DNA from: Plazaster borealis | Lineage: Eukaryota > Echinodermata > Asteroidea > Forcipulatida > Labidiasteridae | Direction: 5' to 3' | DNA: 64,000 nucleotides | NCBI GenBank assembly: GCA_021014325.1 | Contig: JAJGQC010000633.1 | Span: forward strand, 50,619 to 114,618 | Shown here: positions 51,799 to 63,591 of the stretch, piece by piece | Position numbering within the stretch: position 1 is the stretch's first letter | How the letters are laid out: the number at the start of each line of letters is the position of its first letter | Position numbers and translations under genes: made by a program | Notes under the pieces: generated by a model | Database searches by the model: none | What the model saw: the letters and a program-made list of their open reading frames with translations, nothing else | Told to the model about the DNA's origin: nothing

Positions 51799-52242
51799 GT
51801 AACTAATTTATTCGATGAGAAATGGTTGTTCTTAGTGGGCAGAGAAAATTGTGCCCATTTTGGCGAAAAATGGCTAATTGACCCTCTTTGTTGGGTCCTA
51901 ATCTATATTTATTGTACAGCCGAAAACCGTAAAAAAAACTTGTTTGACCAAAATATTAAAATATCTACAAGGCTATAGACATTATATCGACACCGTTAAA
52001 GTAACATACCGCCCTCAAACTTGTCCACTAGGCATAAAATGACCACCGTTAAAGTAACATACCGCCCTCACACGAGTCAACTGCACATAAATCTCCACAG
52101 TTAAAGATTATTATTAGTGGGCACCGTAATAATATTACGGTGCCCATTTCTCTTTGTCTAATTTCCAAAACATTTTTTAAGCGCCGGATCTCCGCAAATA
52201 CTTTTAGGGAGCATCCTCGACGGTGCTGCTGGTGCAAACTAG
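51799..52242 (+). repeat. M module 1 with nonamer hairpin
   Basis: The hairpin at 52119-52145 has perfect arms GGGCACCGTAAT and ATTACGGTGCCC around AAT, with TAATATTAC at 52130-52138. Direct 53-bp repeats start at 51992 and 52045 (ACCGTTAAAGTAACATACCG), and a partial third at about 52095 (CCACAGTTAAAG). The module start is diverged, being close to the array edge. Confidence 0.85.
52119..52145. other. Nonamer-bearing hairpin, possible replication origin
   Basis: Representative of 11 copies, one per M module. Seen directly: 12-bp arms, a 3-nt loop, and TAATATTAC spanning the loop and right arm. Known: geminiviruses and many related circular ssDNA replicons initiate rolling-circle replication by Rep nicking in a TAATATTAC nonamer at the top of a stem-loop, with short direct repeats (iterons) beside it. 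Here two full direct repeats and one partial lie 50-150 bp to the left. Inferred: this may be a captured or convergent origin-like element. A plain palindrome of AT-rich DNA is the main alternative, and no replication gene is present in the window. Confidence 0.4.
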
Positions 52243-52682
52243 AACTCTGTAACTAATTTATTCGATGAGAAATGGGTGTTCTTTGGGCAAAGAAAATTGC
52301 GCCGCTTTTTGGCGAAAACTGGCTAATTCACCCAGTTTTGAGAAAAGAGCATTTGTTTTTCACACGGAAACGCTCTTTGTTGGATCCTAATCTATCTTTT
52401 TTGTACAGCCGAAAACCGTATAAAAGCATAACTTGTTTGAGCCAAATATTAAAATGTGTACAAGGCGATAGCCTTGTAGATATGTTTAATATGTCTAATT
52501 TTGAAAACATTTTTTAAGCGCCGGTTCTCCGGGAATACTTTTAGGCGGCATCCTCGACGGTGCAGCTGGTGCAAACTAGAACTCTGTAACTAATTTAATC
52601 GAGAAGAAATGGGTGTTCTTTGGGCAGAGAAAATGTCGTAACCTTTAGGAGCATCCTGGACGGTGCTGCTGGTGCAAACTAG

Positions 52683-53118
52683 AATTCTGTAACTAATTTG
52701 TTCGATGAGAAATGGGTGTTCTTTGGGCAGAGAAAATTGCGCCGCTTTTTGGCGAAAAATGGCTAATTCACCCAGTTTTGTGAATGGAGCTTTTCCCCAC
52801 ACAGAAACGCTCTTTGTTGGGTCCTAATCTATCTTTATTGTACAGCCGAAAACCGTAAAAAAGCATAACTTGTTTGACCAAAATATTAAAATATCTACAA
52901 GGCTATAGACATTATATCGACACCGTTAAAGTAACATACCGCCCTCACACGAGTCAACTGCACATAAATCTCCACAGTTAAAGATTATTATTAGTGGGCA
53001 CCGTAATAATATTACGGTGCCCATTTCTCTTTGTCTAATTTCCAAAACATTTTTAAGCGCCGGATCTCCGCAAATACTTTTAGGGAGCATCCTCGACGGT
53101 GCTGCTGGTGCAAACTAG
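52683..53118 (+). repeat. M module 2, one 53-bp unit missing
   Basis: Perfect hairpin at 52996-53022. Only one full copy of the ACCGTTAAAG repeat is present, which makes the module 436 bp instead of about 490. Confidence 0.85.
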
Positions 53119-53896
53119 AACTCTGTAACTAATTTATTCGATGAGAAATGGGTGTTCTTTGGGCAGAGAAAATTGCGCCGCTTTTTGGCGAAAACTGGCT
53201 AATTCACCCAGTTTTGAGAATAGAGCATTTTTTTCACACGGAAACGCTCTTTGTTGGATCCTAATCTATCTTTTTTGTACAGCCGAAAACCGTATAAAAG
53301 CATAACTTATTTGACCCAAATATTAAAATATGTACAAAGCGATAGCCTTGTAGATATTTTTAATATGTCTATTTTTGAAAACATTTTTTTAAGCGCCGGT
53401 TCTCCGGGAATAACTTTAGGAGGCATCCTCGACGGTGCTGCTGGTGCAAACCAGAACTCTGTAACTAATTTATTCGAGAAGAAATGGGTGTTCTTTGGGC
53501 AGAGAAAATTGCGCCGCTTTTTGGCGAAAACTGGCTAATTCACCCAGTTTTGAGAATAGAGCATTTTTTTTCACACGGAAACGCTCTTTGTTGGATCCTA
53601 ATCTATCTTTTTTTGTACAGCCGAAAACCGTATAAAAGCATAACTTGTTTGACCAAAATATTAAAATATGTACAAGGCGATAGCCTTGTAGATATTTTTA
53701 ATATGTCTAATTTTGAAAACATTTTTTTAAGCGCCGGTTCTCCGGGAATACTTTTAGGCGGCATCCTCGACGGTGCTGCTGGTGCAAACTAGAACTCTGT
53801 AACTAATTTATTCGAAAAGAAATGGGTGTTCTTTGGGCAGAGAAAATGTCGTCACTTTTAGGCGGCATCCTGGACGGTGCTGCTGGTGCAAACTAG

Positions 53897-54387
53897 AATT
53901 CTGTAACTAATTTGTTCGATGAGAAATGGGTGTTCTTTGGGCAGAGAAAATTGCGCCGCTTTTTGGCGAAAAATGGCTAATTCACCCAGTTTTGTGAATG
54001 GAGCTTTTCCCCACACAGAAACGCTCTTTGTTGGGTCCTAATCTATCTTTATTGTACAGCCGAAAACCGTAAAAAAGCATAACTTGTTTGACCAAAATAT
54101 TAAAATATCTACAAGGCTATAGACATTATATCGACACCGTTAAAGTAACATACCGCCCTCAAACTTGTCCACTAGGCATAAAATGACCACCGTTAAAGTA
54201 ACATACCGCCCTCACACGAGTCAACTGCACATAAATCTCCACAGTTAAAGATTATTATTAGTGGGCATCGTAATAATATTACGGTGCCCATTTCTCTTTG
54301 TCTAATTTCCAAAACATTTTTTTAAGCGCCGGATCTCCGCAAATACTTTTAGGGAGCATCCTCGACGGTGCTGCTGGTGCAAACTAG
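53897..54387 (+). repeat. M module 3
   Basis: Hairpin at 54263-54289 with one C-to-T change in the left arm (GGGCATCG), which leaves a G-T pair. Nonamer intact. Two full 53-bp units. Confidence 0.85.
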
Positions 54388-55164
54388 AACTCTGTAACTA
54401 ATTTATTTGATGAGAAATGGGTGTTCTTTGGGCAGAGAAAATTGCGCCGCTTTTTGGCGAAAACTGGCTAATTCACCCAGTTTTGAGAATAGAGCATTTT
54501 TTTTTCACACGGAAACGCTCTTTGTTGGATCCTAATCTATCTTTTTTGTACAGCCGAAAACCGTATAAAAGCATAACTTATTTGACCCAAATATTAAAAT
54601 ATGTACAAAGCGATAGCCTTGTAGATATTTTTAATATGTCTATTTTGAAAACATTTTTTTAAGCGCCGGTTCTCCGGGAATAACTTTAGGAGGCATCCTC
54701 GACGGTGCTGCTGGTGCAAACCAGAACTCTGTAACTAATTTATTCGAGAAGAAATGGGTGTTCTTTGGGCAGAGAAAATTGCGCCGCTTTTTGGCGAAAA
54801 CTGGCTAATTCACCCAGTTTTGAGAATAGAGCATTTTTTTCACACGGAAACGCTCTTTGTTGGATCCTAATCTATCTTTTTTGTACAGCCGAAAACCGTA
54901 TAAAAGCATAACTTGTTTGAGCCAAATATTAAAATATGTACAAGGCGATAGCCTTGTAGATATTTTTAGTATGTCTAATTTTGAAAACATTATTTTAAGC
55001 GCCGGTTCTCCGGGAATAGTTTTAGGCGGCATCCTCGACGGTGCTGCTGGTGCAAACTAGAACTCTGTAACTAATTTATTCGAAAAGAAATGGGTGTTCT
55101 TTGGGCAGAGAAAATGTCGTCACTTTTAGGCGGCATCCTGGACGGTGCTGCTGGTGCAAACTAG

Positions 55165-55655
55165 AATTCTGTAACTAATTTGTTCGATGAGAAATGGGTG
55201 TTCTTTGGGCAGAGAAAATTGCGCCGCTTTTTGGCGAAAAATGGCTAATTCACCCAGTTTTGAGAATGGAGCTTTTTCCCACACAGAAACGCTCTTTGTT
55301 GGGTCCTAATCTATCTTTATTGTACAGCCGAAAACCGTATAAAAGCATAACTTGTTTGACCAAAATATTAAAATATCTACAAGGCTATAGACATTATATC
55401 GACACCGTTAAAGTAACATACCGACCTCAAACTTGTCCACTAGGCATAAAATGAGCACCGTTAAACTAACATACCGCCCTCACACGAGTCAACTGCACAT
55501 AAATCTCCACAGTTAAAGATTATTATTAGTGGGTACCGTAATAATATTACGGTGCCAATTTCTCTTTGTCTAATTTCCAAAACATTTTTTTAAGCGTCGG
55601 ATCTCCGCAAATACTTTTAGGGAGCATCCTCGACGGTGCTGCTGGTGCAAACTAG
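55165..55655 (+). repeat. M module 4
   Basis: Hairpin at 55531-55557 with GGGTACCG on the left and GGTGCCA on the right. Two stem changes, nonamer intact. Confidence 0.85.
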
Positions 55656-56423
55656 AACTCTGTAACTAATTTATTCGATGAGAAATGGGTGTTCTTTGGG
55701 CAGAGAAAATTGCGCCGCTTTTTGGCGAAAACTGGCTAATTCACCCAGTTTTGAGAATAGAGCATTTTTTTCACACGGAAACGCTCTTTGTTGGATCCTA
55801 ATCTATCTTTTTTGTACAGCCGAAAACCGTATAAAAGCATAACTTATTTGACCCAAATATTAAAATATGTACAAAGCGATAGCCTTGTAGATATATTTTA
55901 TATTTCTAATTTTCAAAACATTTTTTAAGCGCCGGTTCTCCGGGAATAACTTTAGGAGGCATCCTCGACGGTGCTGCTGGTGCAAACCAGAACTCTGTAA
56001 CTAATTTATTCGAGAAGAAATGGGTGTTCTTTGGGCAGAGAAAATTGCGCCGCTTTTTGGCGAAAACTATCTAATTCACCCAGTTTTGAGAATAGAGCAT
56101 TTTTTTCCACACGGAAACGCTCTTTGTTGGATCCTAATCTATCTTTTTTGTACAGCCGAAAACCGTATAAAAGCATAACTCGTTTGACCCAAATATTAAA
56201 ATATGTACAAGGCAATAAGATATTTTTAATATGTGTAATTTTCAAAACATTTTTTTAAGCGCCGGTTCTCCGGAAATACTTTTAGGCGGCATCCTCGACG
56301 GTGCTGCTGGTGCAAACTAGAACTCTGTAACTAATTTATTCGAGAAGAAATGGGTGTTCTTTGGGCAGTAAAAATGTCGTCACTTTTAGGAGCATCCTGG
56401 ACGGTGCTGCTGGTGCAAACTAG

Positions 56424-56912
56424 AATTCTGTAACTAATTTGTTCGATGAAAAATGGGTGTTTTTTGGGCAGAGAAAATTGCGCCGCTTTTTGGCGAAAAA
56501 TGGCTAATTCACCCAGTTTTGAGAATGGAGCTTTTTCCCACACAGAAACGCTCTTTGTTGGGTCCTAATCTATCTTTATTGTACAGCCGAAAACCGTTAA
56601 AAAGTAAACTTGTATGACCAAAATATTAAAATATCTACAAGGCTATAGACATTATATCGACACCGTTAAAGTAACATACCGCCCTCAAACTTGTCCAATA
56701 GGCATAAAATGACCACCGTTAAAGTAACATACCGCCCTCACACGAGTCAACTGCACATAAATCTCCACAGTTAAAGATTATTATTAGTGGGCACCGTAAT
56801 AATATTACGGTGCCCATTTCTCTTTGTCTAATTTCCAAAACATTTTTTAAGCGCCGTATTTCCGCGAATACTTTTAGGGAGCATCCTCGACGGTGCTGCT
56901 GGTGCAAACTAG
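56424..56912 (+). repeat. M module 5
   Basis: Perfect hairpin at 56789-56815. The 53-bp units start at 56672 and 56715 by the ACCGTT word, within a few bases of the usual spacing. Confidence 0.85.
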
Positions 56913-57250
56913 AACTCTGTAACTAATTTATTCGATGAGAAATGGGTGTTCTTTGGGCAGAGAAAATTGCGCCGCTTTTTGGCGAAAACTGGCTAATTCA
57001 CCCAGTTTTGAGAATAGAGCATTTTTTTTCACACGGAAACGCTCTTTGTTGGATCCTAATCTATCTTTTTTGTACAGCCGAAAACCGTATAAAAGCATAA
57101 CTTGTTTGACCCAAATATTAAAATATGTACAAGGCGATAGCCTTGTAGATATTTTTAATATGTCTAATTTTGAAAACATTTTTTTTAAGCGCCGGTTCTC
57201 GGGGAATACTTTTAGGCGGCATCCTCGACGGTGCTGCTGGTGCAAACTAG

Positions 57251-57542
57251 AACTCTGTAACTAATTTATTCGAGAAGAAATGGGTGTTCTTTGGGCAGTA
57301 AAAATGTCGTCACTTTTATGAGCATCCTGGACGCTCTTTGTTGGATCCTAATCTATCTTTTTTGTACAGCCGAAAACCGTATAAAAGCATAACTTGTTTG
57401 ACCCAAATATTAAAACATGTACAAGGCGATAGCCTTGTAGATGTTTTTAATATGTCTAATTTTGAAAACATTTTTTTTAAGCGCCGGTTCTCCGGGAATA
57501 CTTTTAGGCGGCATCCTCGACGGTGCTGCTGGTGCAAACTAG
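57251..57542 (+). repeat. S/L fusion module
   Basis: It starts as S and runs to GCATCCTGGACG, then continues as L from CTCTTTGTTGG (junction 57331-57333). Both parents have ACG at the joint. It lacks the first inverted repeat of L. Confidence 0.85.
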
Positions 57543-57645
57543 AACTCTGTAACTAATTTAATCGAGAAGAAATGGGTGTTCTTTGGGCAAAGAAAATGTC
57601 GTAACCTTTAGGAGCATCCTGGACGGTGCTGCTGGTGCAAACTAG

Positions 57646-58135
57646 AATTCTGTAACTAATTTGTTCGATGAGAAATGGGTGTTCTTTGGGCAGAGAAAAT
57701 TGCGCCGCTTTTTGGCGAAAAATGGCTAATTCACCCAGTTTTGTGAATGGAGCTTTTCCCCACACAGAAACGCTCTTTGTTGGGTCCTAATCTATCTTTA
57801 TTGTACAGCCGAAAACCGTAAAAAAGCATAACTTGTTTGACCAAAATATTAAAATATCTACAAGGCTTTAGACATTATATCGACACCGTTAAAGTAACAT
57901 ACCGCCCTCAAACTTGTCCACTGGGCATAAAATGACCACCGTTAAAGTAACATACCGCCCTCACACGAGTCAACTGCACATAAATCTCCACAGTTAAAGA
58001 TTATTATTAGTGGGCACCGTAATAATATTACGGTGCCCATTTCTCTTTGTCTAATTTCCAAAACATTTTTTAAGCGCCGGATCTCCGCAAATACTTTTAG
58101 GGAGCATCCTCGACGGTGCTGCTGGTGCAAACTAG
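57646..58135 (+). repeat. M module 6
   Basis: Perfect hairpin at 58012-58038, nonamer intact, two 53-bp units. Confidence 0.85.
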
Positions 58136-58911
58136 AACTCTGTAACTAATTTATTCGATGAGAAATGGGTGTTCTTTGGGCAGAGAAAATTGCGCCGCTT
58201 TTTGGCGAAAACTGGCTAATTCACCAAGTTTTGAGAATAGAGCATTTTTTTTCACACGGAAACGCTCTTTGTTGGATCCTAATCTATCTTTTTTGTACAG
58301 CCGAAAACCGTATAAAAGCATAACTTATTTGACCCAAATATTAAAATATGTACAAAGCGATAGCCTTGTAGATATTTTTAATATGTCTATTTTTGAAAAC
58401 ATTTTTTTAAGCGCCGGTTCTCCGGGAATACCTTTAGGCGGCATCCTCGACGGTGCTGCTGGTGCAAACCAGAACTCTGTAACTAATTTATTCGAGAAGA
58501 AATGGGTGTTCTTTGGGCAGAGAAAATTGCGCCGCTTTTTGGCGAAAACTGGCTAATTCACCCAGTTTTGAGAATAGAGCATTTTTTTCACACGGAAACG
58601 CTCTTTGTTGGATCCTAATCTCTCTTTTTTGTACAGCCGAAAACCGTATAAAAGCATAACTTGTTTGACCAAAATATTTAAATATGTACAAGGCGATAGC
58701 CTTGTAGATATTTTTAATATGTCTAATTTTCAAAACATTTTTTTAAGCGCCGGTTCTCCGGAAATACTTTTAGGCGGCATCCTCGACGGTGCAGCTGGTG
58801 CAAACTAGAACTCTGTAACTAATTTATTCGAGAAGAAATGGGTGTTCTTTGGGCAGTAAAAATGTCGTCACTTTTAGGAGCATCCTGGACGGTGCTGCTG
58901 GTGCATACTAG

Positions 58912-59401
58912 AATTCTGTAACTAATTTGTTCGATGAGAAATGGGTGTTCTTTGGGCAGAGAAAATTGCGCCGCTTTTTGGCGAAAAATGGCTAATTCAC
59001 CCAGTTTTGAGAATGGAGCTTTTTCCCACACAGAAACGCTCTTTGTTGGGTCCTAATCTATCTTTATTGTACAGCCGAAAACCGTATAAAAGCATAACTT
59101 GTTTGACCAAAATATTAAAATATCTACAAGGCTATAGACATTATATCGACACAGTTAAAGTAACATACCGCCCTCAAACTTGTCCACTAGGCATAAAATG
59201 ACCACCGTTAAAGTAACATACCGCCCTCACACGAGTCAACTGCACATAAATCTCCACAGTTAAAGATTATTATTAGTGGGCACCGTAATAATATTACGGT
59301 GCCCATTTCTCTTTGTCTAATTTCCAAAACATTTTTTAAGCGCCGGATCTCCGCAAATACTTTTAGGGAGCATCCTCGACGGTGCTGCTGGTGCAAACTA
59401 G
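58912..59401 (+). repeat. M module 7
   Basis: Perfect hairpin at 59278-59304. The first 53-bp unit begins ACACAGTTAAAG rather than ACACCGTTAAAG, a change that also marks the partial third unit of other copies. Confidence 0.85.
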
Positions 59402-59840
59402 AACTCTGTAACTAATTTATTCGATGAGAAATGGGTGTTCATTGGGCAAAGAAAATTGCGCCGCGTTTTGGCGAAAACTGGCTAATTCACCCAGTTTTGA
59501 GAATAGAGCTTTTTTTTTCACACGGAAACGCTCTTTGTTGGATCCTAATCTATCTTTTTTGTACAGCCGAAAACCGTATAAAAGCATAACTTGTTTGAGC
59601 CAAATATTAAAATGTGTACAAGGCGATAGCCTTGTAGATATGTTTAATATGTCTAATTTTGAAAACATTTTTTAAGCGCCGGTTCTCCGGGAATACTTTT
59701 AGGCGGCATCCTCGACGGTGCAGCTGGTGCAAACTAGAACTCTGTAACTAATTTAATCGGGAAGAAATGGGTGTTCTTTGGGCAAAGAAAATGTCGTAAC
59801 CTTTAGGAGCATCCTGGACGGTGCTGCTGGTGCAAACTAG

Positions 59841-60330
59841 AATTCTGTAACTAATTTGTTCGATGAGAATTGGGTGTTCTTTGGGCAGAGAAAATTGCGC
59901 CGCTTTTTGGCGAAAAATGGCTAATTCACCCAGTTTTGTGAATGGAGCTTTTCCCCACACAGAAACGCTCTTTGTTGGGTCCTAATCTATCTTTATTGTA
60001 CAGCCGAAAACCGTAAAAAAGCATAACTTGTTTGACCAAAATATTAAAATATCTACAAGGCTTTAGACATTATATGGACACCGTTAAAGTAACATACCGC
60101 CCTCAAACTTGTCCACTAATCATAAATTGACCACCGTTAAAGTAACATACCGCCCTCACACAAGTCATCTGCACATTAATCTCCACAGTTAAAGATTATT
60201 ATTAGTGGGCACCTTAATAATATTACGGTGCCCATTTCTCTTTGTCTAATTTCCAAAACATTTTTTAAGCGCCGGATCTCCGCGAATACTTTTAGGGAGC
60301 ATCCTCGACGTTGCTGCTGGTGCAAACTAG
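59841..60330 (+). repeat. M module 8
   Basis: Hairpin at 60207-60233 with one mismatch in the left arm (GGGCACCTTAAT). Nonamer intact. Confidence 0.85.
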
Positions 60331-60770
60331 AACTCTGTAACTAATTTATTCGATGAGAAATGGCCGTTCTTTGGGCAGATAATATTGCGCCGCTTTTTGG
60401 CGAAAACTGGCTAATTCACCCAGTTTTGAGAATAGAGCATTTTTTTTCACACGGAAACGCTCTTTGTTGGATCCTAATCTATCTTTTTTGTACAGCCGAA
60501 AACCGTATAAAAGCATAACTTGTTTGACCCAAATATTAAAATATGTACAAGGCGATATTCTTGTAGATATTTTTAATATGTCTAATTTTCAAAACATTTT
60601 TTTAAGCGCCGGTTCTCCTGGAATACTTTTAGGGAGCATCCTCGACGGTGCTGCTGGTGCAAACTAGAACTCTGTAACTAATTTATTCGAGAAGAAATGG
60701 GTGTTCTTTGGGCAGAGAAAATGTCGTCACTTTTAGGAGCATCCTCGACGGTGCTGCTGGTGCAAACTAG

Positions 60771-61260
60771 TATTCTGTAACTAATTTATTCGATGAGAAA
60801 TGGGTGTTCTTTGGGCAGAGAAAATTGCGCCGCTTTTTGGCGAAAAATGGCTAATTCACCCAGTTTTGAGAATGGAGCTTTTTCCCACACAGAAACGCTC
60901 TTTGTTGGGTCCTAATCTATATTTATTGTACAGCCGAAAACCGTAAAAAAGCATGACTTGTTTGACCAAAATATTAAAATATATACAAGGCTTTAGACAT
61001 TATATCGACACCGTTAAAGTAACATACCGCCCTCAAACTTGTCCACTAATCATAAAATGACCACCGTTAAAGTAACATACCGCCCTCACACGAGTCATCT
61101 GCACATAAATCTCCACAGCCAAAGATTATTATTAGTGGGCACCGTAATAATATTACGGTGCTTATTTCTCTTTGTCTAATTTCCAAAACATTTTTTAAGC
61201 GCCGGATCTCCGCAAATACTTTTAGGGAGCATCCTCGACGGTGCTGCTGGTGCAAACTAG
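60771..61260 (+). repeat. M module 9
   Basis: Hairpin at 61137-61163. The right arm ends GGTGCTT, leaving two G-T pairs at the base of the stem. Nonamer intact. First of a duplicated pair with M module 10. Confidence 0.85.
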
Positions 61261-61545
61261 AACACTGTAACTAATTTATTCGATGAGAAATGGGTGTTCT
61301 TTCGGCAGAGAAATCTGCGCCGCTTTTTGACGAAAACTGGCTAATTCACCCAGTTTTGAGAATAGAGCATTTTTTTTCACACGGAAACGCTCTTTGTTGG
61401 ATCCTAATCTATCTTTTTTGTACAGCCGAAAACCGTATAAAAGCATAACTTATTTGACCCAAATATTAAAATATGCCCATTTCTCTTTGTCTAATTTCCA
61501 AACATTTTTTAAGCGCGGATCCTCCGCGAATACTTTTAGGAGCAT
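61261..61545 (+). repeat. L/M chimera 1
   Basis: It begins as L, but at about 61474 AAATATG passes straight into CCCATTTCTCTTTGTC of M. The L part from the GTACAAGG hairpin on is lost, and the breakpoint lies in the right arm of the M hairpin. It then breaks off at GGAGCAT (61545) without the usual module end. Confidence 0.8.
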
Positions 61546-61808
61546 AGAAAATTGCGCCGCTTTTTGGCGAAAACAGAATAGAGCATTTTTCACACGGAAA
61601 CGCTCTTTGTTGGATCCTAATCTATCTTTTGTACAGCCGAAAACCGTATAAAAGCATAACTTGTTTGACCCAAATATTAAAATATGTACAAGGCGATATT
61701 CTTGTAGATATTTTTAATATGTCTAATTTTCAAAACATTTTTTTAAGCGCCGGTTCTCCTGGAATACTTTTAGGGAGCATCCTCGACGGTGCTGCTGGTG
61801 CAAACTAG
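61546..61808 (+). repeat. Partial L module with two deletions
   Basis: It starts inside L at AGAAAATTGCGCC. At about 61575 GGCGAAAAC joins AGAATAGAGC, so 21 bp holding most of the AAAACTGG/CCAGTTTT inverted repeat are missing. The end is normal. Confidence 0.8.
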
Positions 61809-61911
61809 AACTCTGTAACTAATTTATTCGAGAAGAAATGGGTGTTCTTTGGGCAGAGAAAATGTCGTCACTTTTAGGAGCATCCTCGACGGTGCTGCTG
61901 GTGCAAACTAG

Positions 61912-62399
61912 TATTCTGTAACTAATTTATTCGATGAGAATTGGGTGTTCTTTGGGCAGAGAAAATTGCGCCGCTTTTTGGCGAAAAATGGCTAATTCAC
62001 CCAGTTTTGAGAATGGAGCTTTTTCCCACACAGAAACGCTCTTTGTTGGGTCCTAATCTATATTTATTGTACAGCCGAAAACCGTAAAAAAGCATGACTT
62101 GTTTGACCAAAATATTAAAATATATACAAGGCTATAGACATTATATCGACACCGTTAAATGAACATACCGCCCTCAAACTTGTCCACTAATCATAAAATG
62201 ACCACCGTTAAAGTAACATACCGCCCTCACACGAGTCATCTGCACATAAATCTCCACAGCCAAAGATTATTATTAGTGGGCACCGTAATAATATTACGGT
62301 GCTTATTTTTTTGTCTAATTTCCAAAACATTTTTTAAGCGCCGGATCTCCGCAAATACTTTTAGGGAGCATCCTCGACGGTGCTGCTGGTGCAAACTAG
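61912..62399 (+). repeat. M module 10
   Basis: Hairpin at 62278-62304, again ending GGTGCTT. It is nearly identical to M module 9, 1140 bp to the left, apart from GTTAAATGAACATACC in place of GTTAAAGTAACATACC in its first 53-bp unit. Confidence 0.85.
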
Positions 62400-62714
62400 A
62401 ACACTGTAACTAATTTATTCGATGAGAAATGGGTGTTCTTTCGGCAGAGAAATCTGCGCCGCTTTTTGACGAAAACTGGCTAATTCACCCAGTTTTGAGA
62501 ATAGAGCATTTTTTTTCACACGGAAACGCTCTTTGTTGGATCCTAATCTATCTTTTTTGTACAGCCGAAAACCGTATAAAAGCATAACTTATTTGACCCA
62601 AATATTAAAATATGCCCATTTCTCTTTGTCTAATTTCCAAAACATTTTTTAAGCGCCGGATCTCCGCGAATACTTTTAGGGAGCATCCTCGACGGTGCTG
62701 CTGGTGCAAACTAG
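62400..62714 (+). repeat. L/M chimera 2
   Basis: Same L-to-M joint as in chimera 1 (AAATATG|CCCATTTC at about 62614), but with a complete module end. Sharing the joint shows that both chimeras come from one event that was later duplicated. Confidence 0.8.
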
Positions 62715-63591
62715 AACTCTGTAACTAATTTATTCGATGAGAAATGGGTGTTCCTTGGGCAGAGAAAATTGCGCCGCTTTTTGGCGAAAACTGGCTAATT
62801 CACCCAGTTTTCAGAATAGAGCATTTTTTTCACACGGAAACGCTCTTTGTTGGATCCTAATCTATCTTTTTTGTACAGCCGAAAACCGTATAAAAGCATA
62901 ACTTGTTTGACCAAAATATTAAAATATGTACAAGGCGATAGCCTTGTAGATGTTTTTAATATGTCTAATTTTGAAAACATTTTTTTTAAGCGCCGGTTCT
63001 CCGGGAATACTTTTAGGCGGCATCCTCGACGGTGCTGCTGGTGCAAACTAGAACTCTGTAACTAATTTATTCGAGAAGAAATGGGTGTTCTTTGGGCAGA
63101 GAAATTGTCGTCACTTTTAGGCGGCATCCTCGACTGTGCTGCTGGTGCAAACTAGAATTCTGTAACTAATTTATTTGATGAGAAATGGTTGTTCTTTGGG
63201 CAGAGAAAATTGCGCCGCTTTTTGGCGAAAAATGGCTAATTCACCCAGTTTTGAGAATAGAGCATTTTTTTTCACACGGAAACGCTCTTTGTTGGATCCT
63301 AATCTATCTTTTTTGTACAGCCGAAAACCGTATAAAAGCATAACTTGTTTGAGCCAAATATTAAAATGTGTACAAGGCGATAGCCTTGTAGATATGTTTA
63401 ATATGTCTAATTTTCAAAACATTTTTAAGCGCCCGTTCTCCGAATACTTTTAGGCGGCATCCTCGGCGGTGCAGCTGGTGCAAACTAGAACTCTGTAACT
63501 AATTTAATCCAGAAGAAATGGGTGTTCTTTGGGCAAAGAAAATGTCGTAACCTTTAGGAGCATCCTGGACGGTGCTGCTGGTGCAAACTAG

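Larger units (their letters stand above)
52243..63488 (+). repeat. L modules of satellite 2
   Basis: Intact L copies: 52243-52579, 53119-53454, 53455-53792, 54388-54724, 54725-55060, 55656-55990, 55991-56320, 56913-57250, 58136-58472, 58473-58808, 59402-59737, 60331-60667, 62715-63051 and 63156-63488. Each has an inverted repeat AAAACTGG / CCAGTTTT with a 9-nt spacer (52315-52322 and 52332-52339 in the first). Further on lies ACAAGGC-GATA-GCCTTGT (52460-52477), broken in a few copies (near 56211 and 60547). A poly-T run before CACACGGAAACGC varies in length. L is the likely ancestral size, since S is L minus the middle and M is L plus an insert. Confidence 0.85.
52580..63591 (+). repeat. S modules of satellite 2
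   Basis: S copies: 52580-52682, 53793-53896, 55061-55164, 56321-56423, 57543-57645, 58809-58911, 59738-59840, 60668-60770, 61809-61911, 63052-63155 and 63489-63591. S joins the first 54 or so bp of L to its last 42 or so bp through AAAATGTCGTCAC or AAAATGTCGTAACC, so about 233 bp of L are absent. Most S copies have CGAGAAGAAATGGG where L and M have CGATGAGAAATGGG. Confidence 0.85.
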
